Of a stretch of 64,000 nucleotides of DNA, positions 1-8,618 are shown piece by piece (position 1 is the first letter of the stretch; every line of letters starts with the position of its first letter). The notes beneath the pieces are model-generated. The model did not search any database. It was not told the origin of the DNA and saw only the letters and a list, made by a program, of their open reading frames with translations. The translations under genes were made by a program, and so were the position numbers. Where the stretch lies: contig NZ_BBYF01000020.1 of NCBI RefSeq assembly GCF_001894745.1, positions 1-64,000 on the forward strand, given 5' to 3'. The DNA is from Paenibacillus sp. NAIST15-1 (GTDB lineage Bacteria > Bacillota > Bacilli > Paenibacillales > Paenibacillaceae).

Positions 1-95
1 ACCTCATTCACAAACGTTGCTCGTTGTTCAGTTTTCAAAGAACAATCTTCATTTCTTGCTGCTCCGACATTTTTCAACATCTTTCGCAACAGGAA
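1..95 (-). other. Leader of an rRNA operon (16S gene lies left of the window)
   Basis: Read on the minus strand, this segment carries TTCTTTGAAAACTGAACA (around 31-48), the boxA-like motif that precedes 16S rRNA genes and recurs in 16S-23S spacers of Bacillus and Paenibacillus. It lies just downstream of a strong sigma-A promoter and runs off the left edge. No mature rRNA sequence is inside the window, so the rRNA operon is inferred from the leader and promoter together. Confidence 0.7.
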
Positions 96-99
96 CTTT

Positions 100-129
100 A
101 TCTTATCACAGGAGCTAATTTGTTGTCAA
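100..129 (-). promoter_or_regulatory. Strong sigma-A promoter, rRNA-type, firing leftwards
   Basis: On the minus strand: TTGACA (124-129), an 18-base spacer, and TAAGAT (100-105) preceded by TGA, an extended -10. The bases upstream (130-160) are A-rich with several A runs, resembling an UP element. It faces the rRNA-type leader, which argues that it drives an rRNA operon beyond the edge. Confidence 0.75.
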
Positions 130-315
130 CACTTTTTTTAAAATCTTTTTTTAGAAGATTCGTTTGAAGCGTTGAAGCTCTACTGCGCCGCCGCATCTCG
201 CGACTGGATTTATAATATATCATGGCCTGTCCCATCTTGACAACAGGAAATATCAACCATGATCATTCTGCTTAATGCAGTCTCTCTCATAGTTGATACT
301 CCAGCTTCCTTTGGA

Positions 316-2325
316 TTATCCGTTGATCCACGGAATGCTTCTCGAGTTCACGTTAGAACGCTTCTGCGCCGTTTTCTTTTTTCCCGTGCTCTTCTTTTTT
401 GTCGTCCGGGAAGGCGACCCTTTAATCCTCGCCTGTTGTTCCTTTTTTGTACCTACACTGGATACATGCCCTTCTTTGTCCGTTGTGGATGCCGATTCTC
501 TGTTGAACTCCACTTCATGTTCTTCACGTTTGCCATGACCACCCGCTCCGATTGAAGCGTTACTCCCCAAAGACGAATTGGCGAATCCCGGAATGGATCC
601 GTATAAGTTTGGATTGTAGAAGTGCATACCGTCCGAACCATACCCTGTTGGCTGCTCATAAGAATCGTTCCCTTGTGTACCTGCTGGGGCATACATATTA
701 GCTGCATTCATTAATGACTGATTCGCATATGGATGCTTGCCATGCTCTTCTCCACAACCACAAGCATACACAAATGGTTGAGCAATCGGCCCCCATACTG
801 CTGTTGGTACTGCAGCCGGAATTGCAGAAGGAATATATCCCGGAACCGTCGATACTGCACCACCATACACAGGAGGATATGGCGGATAGATAGCAGTTGG
901 TACAGGCGGAAAGCCAGGATTGCAGAAGACTGGTGTCGGTGGGCAGTAACACTCATAAGGAGAAAACGGTTGCTTCGACTCTGTGATCGGCGATACATTC
1001 GGCTGTATATTCGATTGTACGTAAGGCTCGATATTCGGTTGAATGTTTGGTTGTACATTTGGATAGATGTTCGGTTGGATGTTCGGTTGTACGTAAGGTT
1101 CAATATTCGGTTGGATGTTCGGCTGTACATTTGGATAAATGTTCGGTTGGATGTCCGATTGTACGTAAGGTTCAATATTCGGTTGGATGTTCGGCTGTAC
1201 ATTTGGATAAATGTTCGGTTGGATGTCCGATTGTACGTAAGGTTCGATATTCGGTTGGATGTTGGTAGGGTACCAATTACTAGCTATATGATTACAACCA
1301 CAAGGCTCATACTGTACAGGGGACACATATTGCGGCATAACTGGGACAGGAATTTCGTAGCTTGGCGGGAATGATGGAACTGGGGCGGCATAAGGTTGTT
1401 GCATGTTTGGCTGGTTTAGAAAAGATTGATTCCCCATAGATGGGTCAAAGTTTGACGGGTAGTTTATAGGCTGATTGTACCCTGCCCATGGATGCGCATG
1501 TTGGGTACTTCCATAGTCCACCTTTTCCATTTCATATACAAATTCAGTTGCATGGTGTGGTTTCTTGACCTCTTTCTTGGGCTGTACAATCTCTTGGATA
1601 GGTTTTAGCTCATTCACTTGCTTGTTCTCTTCGTTCGGTTGAGGAACTTTGGTTTGCGGCATAACTTCTTTTTTCGGCTCTACAATTTCTACTTTTGGCT
1701 TCGTGATTTCAACCTTTGGCTTTTCCACTTCTTCCTTCGGCTTCACGACCTCTTCCTTCGGTTTCGTTACTTCTTCCTTCGGCTTCACAACCTCTTCCTT
1801 CGGTTTCGTTACTTCTTCCTTCGGCTTCACAACCTCTTCTTTCGGTTTCGTTACTTCTTCTTTCGGCTTCACGACCTCTTCTTTCGGTTTCGTTACCTCT
1901 TCTTTCGGTTTCGTTACTTCAGACTTGGGCTTCGTCATTTCTTCCTTAGAGGATGGCGGCTTATTAACATTAGGGGCCGGAACATTGCCATCTGACTGCA
2001 TTTTAGGGATGTTTACAACTTGACCGATCACCAGCACATTCGGATTTTTGAGCTGCGGATTCGCATCGATTAAAGTTTGAAGAGGTATTCCCCACGCTTT
2101 AGACAATTTCCATAGGGTGTCCCCTTCCTTTACAACGTGCTTGTGAACGATCTCATGTCCACTTGAGGGAACCGGAGTCGACGGGACTTTAATTTTCATG
2201 CCAACATCCAGTTCGTTCGGGTTAGCAAGCTGACTGTTCATAGCAATAAGTTCTTCTAAAGTAATTCCGTATTTTTTCGCCAGCGCATATAGCGTGTCGC
2301 CTTTCTTGACAATGTGTATTTTCAC
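316..2325 (-). CDS. safA: Spore coat morphogenetic protein SafA
   Basis: SafA-type inner coat morphogenetic protein of about 669 residues, expected at the forespore surface where it works with SpoVID. The start is taken as GTG at 2325, giving MKIHIVKKGDTLYALAKK, which matches the SafA family N-terminus; GGGAGGT lies 9 bases upstream. A TTG at 2334 keeps the frame open but touches that ribosome site. Two LysM domains occupy about residues 3-47 and 62-107. A lysine/glutamate-rich tract of 13 heptads of the type [TV]KPKEEV follows, then a Pro/Tyr/Asn region built on a 24-residue repeat (NIQPNIEPYVQ...), and a basic C-terminus (TTKKKSTGKKKTAQKR). It lies downstream of pheA, as in B. subtilis. The repeats make it much longer than the B. 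subtilis protein. Function is inferred from the family; the LysM and N-terminal match are seen directly. Confidence 0.88.
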   Translation of the reverse strand: MKIHIVKKGDTLYALAKKYGITLEELIAMNSQLANPNELDVGMKIKVPSTPVPSSGHEIVHKHVVKEGDTLWKLSKAWGIPLQTLIDANPQLKNPNVLVIGQVVNIPKMQSDGNVPAPNVNKPPSSKEEMTKPKSEVTKPKEEVTKPKEEVVKPKEEVTKPKEEVVKPKEEVTKPKEEVVKPKEEVTKPKEEVVKPKEEVEKPKVEITKPKVEIVEPKKEVMPQTKVPQPNEENKQVNELKPIQEIVQPKKEVKKPHHATEFVYEMEKVDYGSTQHAHPWAGYNQPINYPSNFDPSMGNQSFLNQPNMQQPYAAPVPSFPPSYEIPVPVMPQYVSPVQYEPCGCNHIASNWYPTNIQPNIEPYVQSDIQPNIYPNVQPNIQPNIEPYVQSDIQPNIYPNVQPNIQPNIEPYVQPNIQPNIYPNVQPNIQPNIEPYVQSNIQPNVSPITESKQPFSPYECYCPPTPVFCNPGFPPVPTAIYPPYPPVYGGAVSTVPGYIPSAIPAAVPTAVWGPIAQPFVYACGCGEEHGKHPYANQSLMNAANMYAPAGTQGNDSYEQPTGYGSDGMHFYNPNLYGSIPGFANSSLGSNASIGAGGHGKREEHEVEFNRESASTTDKEGHVSSVGTKKEQQARIKGSPSRTTKKKSTGKKKTAQKRSNVNSRSIPWING
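1000..1268. repeat. 72-bp tandem repeat inside safA
   Basis: Three and a half copies of a 72-base unit, encoding NIQPNIEPYVQSDIQPNIYP-type units of 24 residues. The copies are nearly identical in DNA, so copy number may vary between strains or be misassembled. Confidence 0.85.
1690..1962. repeat. 21-bp tandem repeat inside safA
   Basis: About 13 copies of a 21-base unit encoding the heptad [TV]KPKEEV and its variants (EKPKVEI, TKPKVEI, VEPKKEV at one end, TKPKSEV at the other). The V- and T-headed copies alternate regularly in the middle, so the effective higher-order unit is 42 bases. Confidence 0.85.
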
Positions 2326-2440
2326 TTCATGCAACCTCCCACACGTTCGTCATCCTACTCTTACCGGACATAAGCCCGAAATCACCTACTTTATCCTATG
2401 CAGCAAATAGGCGTTTGACATCCATGTGTGCAATAAAATC

Positions 2441-2467
2441 AAAAAAATCCTCCCTTGTTAGGGAGGA
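2441..2467 (-). terminator. Rho-independent terminator after pheA
   Basis: Seven-base-pair stem TCCTCCC/GGGAGGA (2448-2467) with a 6-base loop, followed on the minus strand by seven T. It ends the hom-thrC-thrB-pheA unit and isolates it from safA. The rest of 2326-2608 shows no gene. Confidence 0.85.
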
Positions 2468-2608
2468 CAACGATCCGGAATACTCGCACAGCACTACAAA
2501 ACTACTTATATCATTGCAGCTTGCAGCGCCGTGATTTTTCTTTATCTCGTTCTTACGACTTACATCAAGCCATACTTAAACCAAGAACGCCCTAATTTAT
2601 TTGTTCCC

Positions 2609-3478
2609 TCAGCCATTTGAATCCGCTAATGAGAACTCATACGAATAACTTGGATAAGAACCAAGAATACGAACTTGGCAGCCGATCGCTTCAATTTCTT
2701 CGATGGCAGCAGGGAGCAGAACGGTATCTAACGCCATTTCTACATCAATGTAAAAGTAATAACTGCCTAATTTCCTCTTGGTTGGACGGGACTCAATGCG
2801 AGATAAATTAATTCGTCTCCAAGCAAATGCAGACAAAACCTGATGAAGCGCCCCCGGGAAATCCTCAGGCAAGGTAACCAAAATGGTCGTCTTATGTGCA
2901 GTTGAAGGAGGTAATTCCAGTGGCTTCCTCCCAATGAGCACAAATCGAGTAAAGTTGTTATTATGATCCGTCACTGTTGGCGCCAATATATCCAACCCAT
3001 GCGTATGCGCACCTACAGTCGTTCCAATAGCTGCCCAGCCGCGACCTGGATTCTGCTTCACAATATTGATTGCCTCAGCTGTACTGCTCACATGTTCGAG
3101 TTCCGCATGCGGCAAATACTTGCGAATGTACTGCATGCACTGTGCCATCGCTACAGGATGTGACATTACTTTTTGAATACTGCCCAAATCCCCCTGCAGT
3201 TCCTCACGGCGTCCAATCAAATTCTGAATAGACGGAAAGACCCATTCCGCTTGAAACGGCAAATCCACCTCATGAACAATCCAGTCCATATGTAGGTTGA
3301 CCGAACCTTCAATTGTATTCTCAATGGGGATGACACTATATTCTGAATCGCCACGCGCAGTCGAAAGAAACACATCCGAAATCAGCTTATAGTGTACAAA
3401 TTGATGATCCTGTCCTGCTAAATGCAATGCCGCTTCATGCGAAACGGAGCCCTCCGGCAATAATGCAATTCGTGCCAT
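2609..3478 (-). CDS. pheA: Prephenate dehydratase
   Basis: Converts prephenate to phenylpyruvate, the committed step to phenylalanine, in the cytosol. The 289-residue protein has the periplasmic-binding-like catalytic fold over about residues 1-185, including the family TRF motif (NNFTRFVLIG), then a C-terminal ACT domain (about 195-270) with the ESRP motif that binds phenylalanine in this family. This is the monofunctional form without chorismate mutase. AAGGAG lies 8 bases before the ATG. It is the last gene of the hom-thrC-thrB-pheA cluster, 21 bases after thrB, and a terminator follows. Feedback inhibition by phenylalanine is expected from the ACT domain. Confidence 0.93.
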   Translation of the reverse strand: MARIALLPEGSVSHEAALHLAGQDHQFVHYKLISDVFLSTARGDSEYSVIPIENTIEGSVNLHMDWIVHEVDLPFQAEWVFPSIQNLIGRREELQGDLGSIQKVMSHPVAMAQCMQYIRKYLPHAELEHVSSTAEAINIVKQNPGRGWAAIGTTVGAHTHGLDILAPTVTDHNNNFTRFVLIGRKPLELPPSTAHKTTILVTLPEDFPGALHQVLSAFAWRRINLSRIESRPTKRKLGSYYFYIDVEMALDTVLLPAAIEEIEAIGCQVRILGSYPSYSYEFSLADSNG

Positions 3479-3499
3479 GTACGCTAACTCCTTCGTAGA

Positions 3500-4459
3500 C
3501 TATTCAAGCATGCGCGCAGATAAGATTGATTCCACATCGCTCCATGTACCAATACATACTGCACCTTCATGACTCGGCTCCAATTCTTTCACAACAGCAT
3601 CGATTAGATGCTCGCTAAATGTATCTCGCATAAACGAAATGAGTTCTTGGGTGTCACTGCGCTTGTCAATAAACGCAAGCAGAGTTGGGCCCGCGCCACT
3701 GAGCGCGACACCAAGCGCACCGTTCTGCACAGCATGCTCCAAAATATGAGTCATACCTGGAATCATCGGGGCACGGTATGGCTGATGGAGACAATCCTTC
3801 ATCGCTTCAGACAATAAGTCGTATCTCCCACTGCTCAAAGCAGCTACAAGAAGCGAAGACCGACTGATATTAAATACAGCTTTGGCCATGTCTACTTGGC
3901 TGGGCAGCACACCTCGAGCTTGCTTTGTTTCAAGCTGGAACTGAGGGATAGCGACCACAGTGGATAGGTAACTATCCGGCTCAACACGAACATAAGTCGT
4001 ATGTTCTCCATCCCATGCAGCTGCTACAATCCCTCCTATGAGGGAGGCTCCAACATTGTCAGGATGGCGTTCAATAGCCGTCGCCATGTCGTAGAGACGA
4101 TCCGCATCGAGCGGCTCACCGATCAGCTGATTCGCCGCTACCAAACCGCCAATAATGGCTGAGGCACTGCTTCCGAGTCCTCTTGTCAACGGGATTTCAC
4201 TATATACATCCATCTCAATCGGACGACGCTCAATTCCCGCTTCATCAAATACTGATTGTGCAATTCGATAGATAAGATTGCTCTCATCCGTCGGTACCCC
4301 CTCAAGATCAGAACCGTGCAATCGAATGATAGCTTGATCCGCTGGTTTCATCGCAACCCACAGATGAAGTTGAAGCGCCATGCCCAATGTATCGAATCCT
4401 GGCCCTAAATTCGCGGTGCTCGCCGGTACACGCACGAGCACCCCTTCTTCCCGCCACAT
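3500..4459 (-). CDS. thrB: Homoserine kinase
   Basis: Phosphorylates homoserine with ATP, giving O-phosphohomoserine for threonine synthase. At 319 residues it is a typical GHMP kinase: the N-terminal substrate motif VPASTANLGPGFD (about 11-23), the nucleotide loop PLTRGLGSSASA (about 90-101), and a C-terminal glycine motif LSGAGPT. The start overlaps the thrC stop by one base (TAATG), which implies translational coupling. It is embedded in the hom-thrC-thrB-pheA cluster. Confidence 0.93.
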   Translation of the reverse strand: MWREEGVLVRVPASTANLGPGFDTLGMALQLHLWVAMKPADQAIIRLHGSDLEGVPTDESNLIYRIAQSVFDEAGIERRPIEMDVYSEIPLTRGLGSSASAIIGGLVAANQLIGEPLDADRLYDMATAIERHPDNVGASLIGGIVAAAWDGEHTTYVRVEPDSYLSTVVAIPQFQLETKQARGVLPSQVDMAKAVFNISRSSLLVAALSSGRYDLLSEAMKDCLHQPYRAPMIPGMTHILEHAVQNGALGVALSGAGPTLLAFIDKRSDTQELISFMRDTFSEHLIDAVVKELEPSHEGAVCIGTWSDVESILSARMLE

Positions 4460-5526
4460 TATTGTTCACGCTCCAGCTTCGCAATTGCTTCCATAACAGC
4501 TTCTTCTGTATCCTGAACGACGAGCGGTTCCTTCGCTACTGTCTTAATTGCGATATTCGGATCCTTCAGACCATGTCCAGTAAGCACGCTCACCACACTC
4601 TCTCCGCCCTTGAAGTATCCTTCCTTATGAAGCTTCAGCACACCAGCAAGCGAAGCAGCAGAGCCCGGCTCAGCAAATACCCCTTCCCTCACAGCCATTA
4701 ATTGATAAGCTTCAAGGATTTGTTCGTCGGTCACGTAATTAATTTGGCCAGCCGATTGTTCAGCAGCTTCTACTGCCGTCTTCCAACTTGCCGGATTACC
4801 GATTCGGATAGCAGTAGCCACCGTCTCCGGATCCGAAATCGGTTCACCCTTTACAATCGCCATTGCACCTTCTGCTTCAAAACCTACCATTCTCGGCAGG
4901 GAGTCTGTCTTGCCGGCAGCATGATATTCCTTGAACCCTTTCCAATAAGCCGAAATATTGCCAGCGTTGCCAACCGGAATTGCAAGCACATCGGGCGCTT
5001 TCCCCAATTGATCACACACTTCGAAAGCTGCCGTCTTCTGACCCTCGATTCGATATGGATTTACCGAATTCACGAGTGTAATCGGGTGCTTGGCCGTAAT
5101 CTCCCTCACGATCTCCAACGCACGGTCGAAGTTGCCCTGAATCGCAATAATTTTGGCACCATAGATCATTGCTTGAGCGAGCTTGCCGAGCGCAATATTA
5201 TTGTTGGGTATGAGAACGATACAATTCAAGCCAGCACGAGCTGCATAAGCTGCAGCCGCAGCAGATGTATTGCCTGTAGAAGCACACATGATTGTGCGGC
5301 TTCCCTCCTCTACTGCCTTCGCTACTGCCATAACCATGCCGCGATCCTTGAACGATCCAGTAGGGTTCAATCCCTCATATTTGAAATACAAATTCAATCC
5401 AAGCTCTTCGGATAGACGATCCGCGCGAATGAGCGGTGTATTCCCCTCATGCAGTGTCAGCTTTGGCGTATTGTCGTTGATAGGCAAATATGATTTGTAT
5501 GTTTCTAGTAGTCCCATGTATCTCAT
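4459..5526 (-). CDS. thrC: Threonine synthase
   Basis: PLP-dependent lyase converting O-phosphohomoserine to threonine. The protein has 355 residues, the size of the short Bacillus-type enzyme. The PLP lysine is K60 in [10 protein letters not shown]; the phosphate-binding region includes [13 protein letters not shown], and the glycine loop VGNAGNISA is present. ATG at 5526 has GGGG 8 bases upstream; an in-frame ATG three codons later (MGLLETY) matches the B. subtilis N-terminus more closely and is an alternative. The stop overlaps thrB. Confidence 0.93.
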   Translation of the reverse strand: MRYMGLLETYKSYLPINDNTPKLTLHEGNTPLIRADRLSEELGLNLYFKYEGLNPTGSFKDRGMVMAVAKAVEEGSRTIMCASTGNTSAAAAAYAARAGLNCIVLIPNNNIALGKLAQAMIYGAKIIAIQGNFDRALEIVREITAKHPITLVNSVNPYRIEGQKTAAFEVCDQLGKAPDVLAIPVGNAGNISAYWKGFKEYHAAGKTDSLPRMVGFEAEGAMAIVKGEPISDPETVATAIRIGNPASWKTAVEAAEQSAGQINYVTDEQILEAYQLMAVREGVFAEPGSAASLAGVLKLHKEGYFKGGESVVSVLTGHGLKDPNIAIKTVAKEPLVVQDTEEAVMEAIAKLEREQ

Positions 5527-5561
5527 CGAAATAACCCCTTTTCTGCTGCCTGATTGGTGGA

Positions 5562-6848
5562 TTAGCCTTCTACCCGATATGCACTCTTGATGGATTTAAT
5601 AACATCCAAGTTTTCAAAATGCTTAAACACTTTCTTCATGTTCGCTTGGCTGGCTTGATGTGTGATAATGATAATTTCAGCATCTGGATTATGCGAATTC
5701 GGCTGTTGGACGACGGAATCGAGGCTCACATCGTACTCCGCGAATACTTGCGTAATCTGTGCCAATACCCCCGCCTTATCTTCCACATGAAGAAGAATAA
5801 AGTTCTTATATGAAATTTGATCATCTGTTTTCAATTTCTTTTCCTTATATGGAGTCAGCGCCCGCAATCCGTTCACGCCGAGCTTCATATTTTTGATGAC
5901 AGCCGTCAAGTCTGCAACAACAGAGGTAGCTGTAGGCATCTCACCAGCACCAGGGCCATAGAACATCGTCTCGCCAACGGCTTCGCCATACACATATACA
6001 GCATTGAAGACACCATTGACCGAAGCGAGCGGATGAGCATTGCTGACCATCGTAGGCTGCACAACAACACTAATCTGATCATCCTGACGTTCTGCGATAC
6101 CGAGCAGCTTCATCTCATAACCGAGACGCTTCGCAAACATAATGTCTTCTTTTTTGATTTGTGAAATTCCGCGAACTTCAACATCCTCCAACGCCACGTC
6201 CGCGTGGAAGCCAAGTGTTGCTAAGATGGCCATCTTGCGTGCAGCATCAAGCCCTTCTACATCCGAAGTAGGGTCAGCTTCTGCATATCCAAGCTGCTGC
6301 GCTTCCCTCAGCACTTCCTCATAGCCCGCGCCTTCCTTGCTCATCTTCGTCAAAATGAAGTTCGTCGTTCCGTTCACAATCCCCATAATCTTCTTAATCC
6401 GGTCAGATGAGAAGCTCTCCATCAAGGTGCGGATAATCGGAATGCCTCCAGCTACACTTGCCTCGTACAATACATCGCAATGATTCGCTTTCGCTTTGGC
6501 CATAATTTCACGCCCGTGCAGCGCCATTAAGTCTTTGTTCGCCGTAACCACATGTTTGCCGCGCTCCAGCGCATCCATGATATATTGCTTCGTTGGCTCA
6601 AGACCACCCATGACTTCAATCACAATATCAATATCCGGGTTGTTAATAATATCTTCTGCATGTTCTGTTAGCTTATGTTCAGGAATGCTAATGCTGCGCT
6701 CCTTATGAATGTCATTCACGAGTACCTTCTCAATTACAATCGGCGAGCCCACTTGGCTGGACAAATCCTCTTGATGCCCCTCCACAATACGTACAACACC
6801 AGTTCCTACCGTCCCCAATCCTAGCAATCCAACTTTAATCGGCTTCAT
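5562..6848 (-). CDS. hom: Homoserine dehydrogenase
   Basis: Reduces aspartate semialdehyde to homoserine with NAD(P)H, the branch point to threonine and methionine. The 428 residues comprise a Rossmann domain opening with [11 protein letters not shown], a catalytic domain ([19 protein letters not shown]), and a C-terminal ACT domain (about 350-425) for threonine feedback. It is monofunctional, not fused to aspartokinase. It is the first enzyme gene of the thr cluster, 83 bases after the ACT-HTH regulator gene. The gap contains two direct repeats described in the findings. Confidence 0.94.
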   Translation of the reverse strand: MKPIKVGLLGLGTVGTGVVRIVEGHQEDLSSQVGSPIVIEKVLVNDIHKERSISIPEHKLTEHAEDIINNPDIDIVIEVMGGLEPTKQYIMDALERGKHVVTANKDLMALHGREIMAKAKANHCDVLYEASVAGGIPIIRTLMESFSSDRIKKIMGIVNGTTNFILTKMSKEGAGYEEVLREAQQLGYAEADPTSDVEGLDAARKMAILATLGFHADVALEDVEVRGISQIKKEDIMFAKRLGYEMKLLGIAERQDDQISVVVQPTMVSNAHPLASVNGVFNAVYVYGEAVGETMFYGPGAGEMPTATSVVADLTAVIKNMKLGVNGLRALTPYKEKKLKTDDQISYKNFILLHVEDKAGVLAQITQVFAEYDVSLDSVVQQPNSHNPDAEIIIITHQASQANMKKVFKHFENLDVIKSIKSAYRVEG

Positions 6849-6889
6849 AAATCAGTTCCTCCCCTTCTCCCAGCAGCTGTCTGTATCTA

Positions 6890-6920
6890 ATGTAGTTATA
6901 GAGTAATACCGATGTAATTA
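6890..6920 (-). promoter_or_regulatory. Two phased direct repeats in the hom leader (candidate operator)
   Basis: On the minus strand TAATTACAT (6912-6920) and TAACTACAT (6890-6898) repeat with a 22-base offset, two helical turns, in the 83-base gap between the ThrR-type regulator and hom. This geometry suits a dimeric or tandem-binding regulator. No binding data support it; it is a pattern only. Confidence 0.35.
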
Positions 6921-6931
6921 AGCAAGTACAC

Positions 6932-7369
6932 TTACCCTTGTCCGATGATCGTCACACGCTTTACCCCAGGGATATCCCGAAGCGCATCCAGCATATTGCC
7001 GAATGGCTCTGCGATAAGTGACGTTTCAACCGAGATTACAACATTCGCAATTCCTTGCAGGGGTATCGTCTGATTGATTGTCAATACGTTTCCCTCATAG
7101 GAAGCGACAGAACCAAGCACTTTAGATAAAATGCCTGAACGGTGATCCAAATCCATTGAGATCGTTACAATCCGTTCGCGCTCCAATTGATTAAGCGGAA
7201 AGATACCGTCTTTATATTTGTAAAAAGCACTGCGGCTCAAATCAACTCGTTCTGCAGCTTCATGAACCGTCTTCACTTCACCTGTCGCGAGCAATTGCTT
7301 CGCTCTTACCGTCTTCACTACCGCCTCTGGCAATATGTCTTCTCTCACCAAGTAATATCGCTCTGCCAT
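6932..7369 (-). CDS. thrR: ACT-domain DNA-binding protein of the PheB/ThrR (UPF0735) family
   Basis: A 145-residue protein with an N-terminal helix-turn-helix-like segment (about 15-55, with RVDLSRSAFYKYKDG) and a C-terminal ACT domain (about 65-143, RSGILSKVLGSV, NQTIPLQG). It closely resembles B. subtilis PheB, which I recall being renamed ThrR and described as a repressor of threonine biosynthesis. In B. subtilis it sits next to pheA; here hom-thrC-thrB lie between the two, so the gene directly heads the pathway it is proposed to control. A clear sigma-A promoter and GGAGGA ribosome site precede it. Identity of the family is firm; the regulatory role here is inferred. Confidence 0.85.
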   Translation of the reverse strand: MAERYYLVREDILPEAVVKTVRAKQLLATGEVKTVHEAAERVDLSRSAFYKYKDGIFPLNQLERERIVTISMDLDHRSGILSKVLGSVASYEGNVLTINQTIPLQGIANVVISVETSLIAEPFGNMLDALRDIPGVKRVTIIGQG

Positions 7370-7413
7370 GATTGAGTCCTCCGTATAAAGACTTTTGTTT
7401 ATTTATAGAGGAC

Positions 7414-7443
7414 ATTATAGCGGATATGTGCGCAAGTTGGCAA
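7414..7443 (-). promoter_or_regulatory. Sigma-A promoter for thrR and probably the thr-pheA cluster
   Basis: On the minus strand TTGCCA (7438-7443), 18 bases, TATAAT (7414-7419), about 45 bases before the thrR start. The remainder of 7444-7667 is AT-rich, with a run of 12 A near 7569-7580; I see no gene in it. Confidence 0.65.
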
Positions 7444-7667
7444 TAGGCCAATCTATAAATATTTTCTCTAATTCATTTTACACGCATAAAAAGTTTAATC
7501 TATTATACACGATTATCCCTATCGTCTTCCTTGTTTTTATTTAAAAATAATGAAAACCGTTCTGACGAAAAAAAAAAAACGAAACCTTCTCTTCCCTTCA
7601 CAGTAACAGTATAAAATGATTAAATTTGAAACTGCTTCATTTTTCCATAGAGGAGGTAAAGTTATTC

Positions 7668-8537
7668 ATGATGCACACACTGCTTGGTACTACTCAAATA
7701 CAGGTGTCAAAGCTTGGCCTAGGATGCGCTCCACTATCTGTAGCCGGCAGACCTGACCGAGGGCAAGCGATCGCGACCATCCAAGCTGCCTTCGAAAGCG
7801 GAATCACGTTATTTGACACTGCCGATACGTACTGCCTTGATGATCACGATCTCGGCCACAATGAACAATTGCTGCAAGAAGCACTATCTGCCTATTCCAC
7901 GGAAGAGTACCTAATTATTACAAAAGGGGGGCTAGCTCGTCCGAATGGGTCCTGGATATGCGACGGCCGACCCGATTCTCTTCGCTCTGCATGCGAGCTC
8001 AGCTTACATACTCTAAAGCGGGAATGCCATCCTCTATACATTTTGCACGCTCCCGATCCTTCTGTTCCTATTGAAGAATCTGTTGGAGCGTTAAGCCGAC
8101 TTCAGGAAGAAGGAAAAATTCTCCATATAGGCCTATCTAATGTTACTGTGAGCGAGTGTCAGCGTGTCCAGCAAATCGCACCCATCACTTGTATTCAGAA
8201 CCGTCTCCATCTTCATGACAGACACTCGAATGACGTGCTTCGATACTGTGATGAGCATAGGATCAGCTTCATTGCGTATAGCCCATTCGGTGGGCCGAGC
8301 AATTCCATCCATTTGCAGAACCATCCTGTATTGTCAGAACTGGCACAGAAGTATTCGGCAAGCCCTTATCAGATTGTGATTGCGTGGCTGCTTGCACTAT
8401 CCCCTAATCTCATTCCCATACCGGCAGCCACCAAGCCTTCCTCTATTCAAGACAGTGTACGCGGAATGGATATTCTGCTGGATGAAGCTGACCTGCTTCG
8501 TCTTACGAATATTGATCAGGCCAATACTCCCACTTGA
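7668..8537 (+). CDS. Aldo/keto reductase
   Basis: NAD(P)H-dependent oxidoreductase of the AKR superfamily, about 289 residues; substrate unknown. The TIM-barrel hallmarks are present: LFDTADTY with the catalytic Asp and Tyr, the active-site Lys in ITKGG, the His in YILHAPDP, and the C-terminal cofactor segment IPIPAATKPSSIQDS. The start at 7668 (or the adjacent ATG at 7671) follows AGGAGG at 7651-7656; an in-frame TTG at 7626 has no ribosome site. It is a single plus-strand gene between the thr cluster and obg, and no neighbour suggests its substrate. The end shares a bidirectional terminator with obg. Confidence 0.85.
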   Translation: MMHTLLGTTQIQVSKLGLGCAPLSVAGRPDRGQAIATIQAAFESGITLFDTADTYCLDDHDLGHNEQLLQEALSAYSTEEYLIITKGGLARPNGSWICDGRPDSLRSACELSLHTLKRECHPLYILHAPDPSVPIEESVGALSRLQEEGKILHIGLSNVTVSECQRVQQIAPITCIQNRLHLHDRHSNDVLRYCDEHRISFIAYSPFGGPSNSIHLQNHPVLSELAQKYSASPYQIVIAWLLALSPNLIPIPAATKPSSIQDSVRGMDILLDEADLLRLTNIDQANTPT

Positions 8538-8561
8538 TCGAAGCGCCACTTCCATTGACTC

Positions 8562-8598
8562 AAAAAAAGAACGCCCGACCCAAAAGGGTCAGGCGTTC
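8562..8598. terminator. Bidirectional terminator between the aldo/keto reductase gene and obg
   Basis: A 13-base-pair stem with one mismatch (GAACGCCCGACCC, 8569-8581; loop AAAA; 8586-8598) with an A-run on the left that becomes a T-tract for the leftward obg transcript. The convergent genes end on either side. Confidence 0.85.
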
Positions 8599-8618
8599 TA
8601 ATCATTTTCTTATGAACT

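Noticed and set aside
1000..1962. Regularly spaced repeats that might suggest a CRISPR array
   Set aside because: The repeats are contiguous without spacers, are in frame with safA, and encode regular peptide units.
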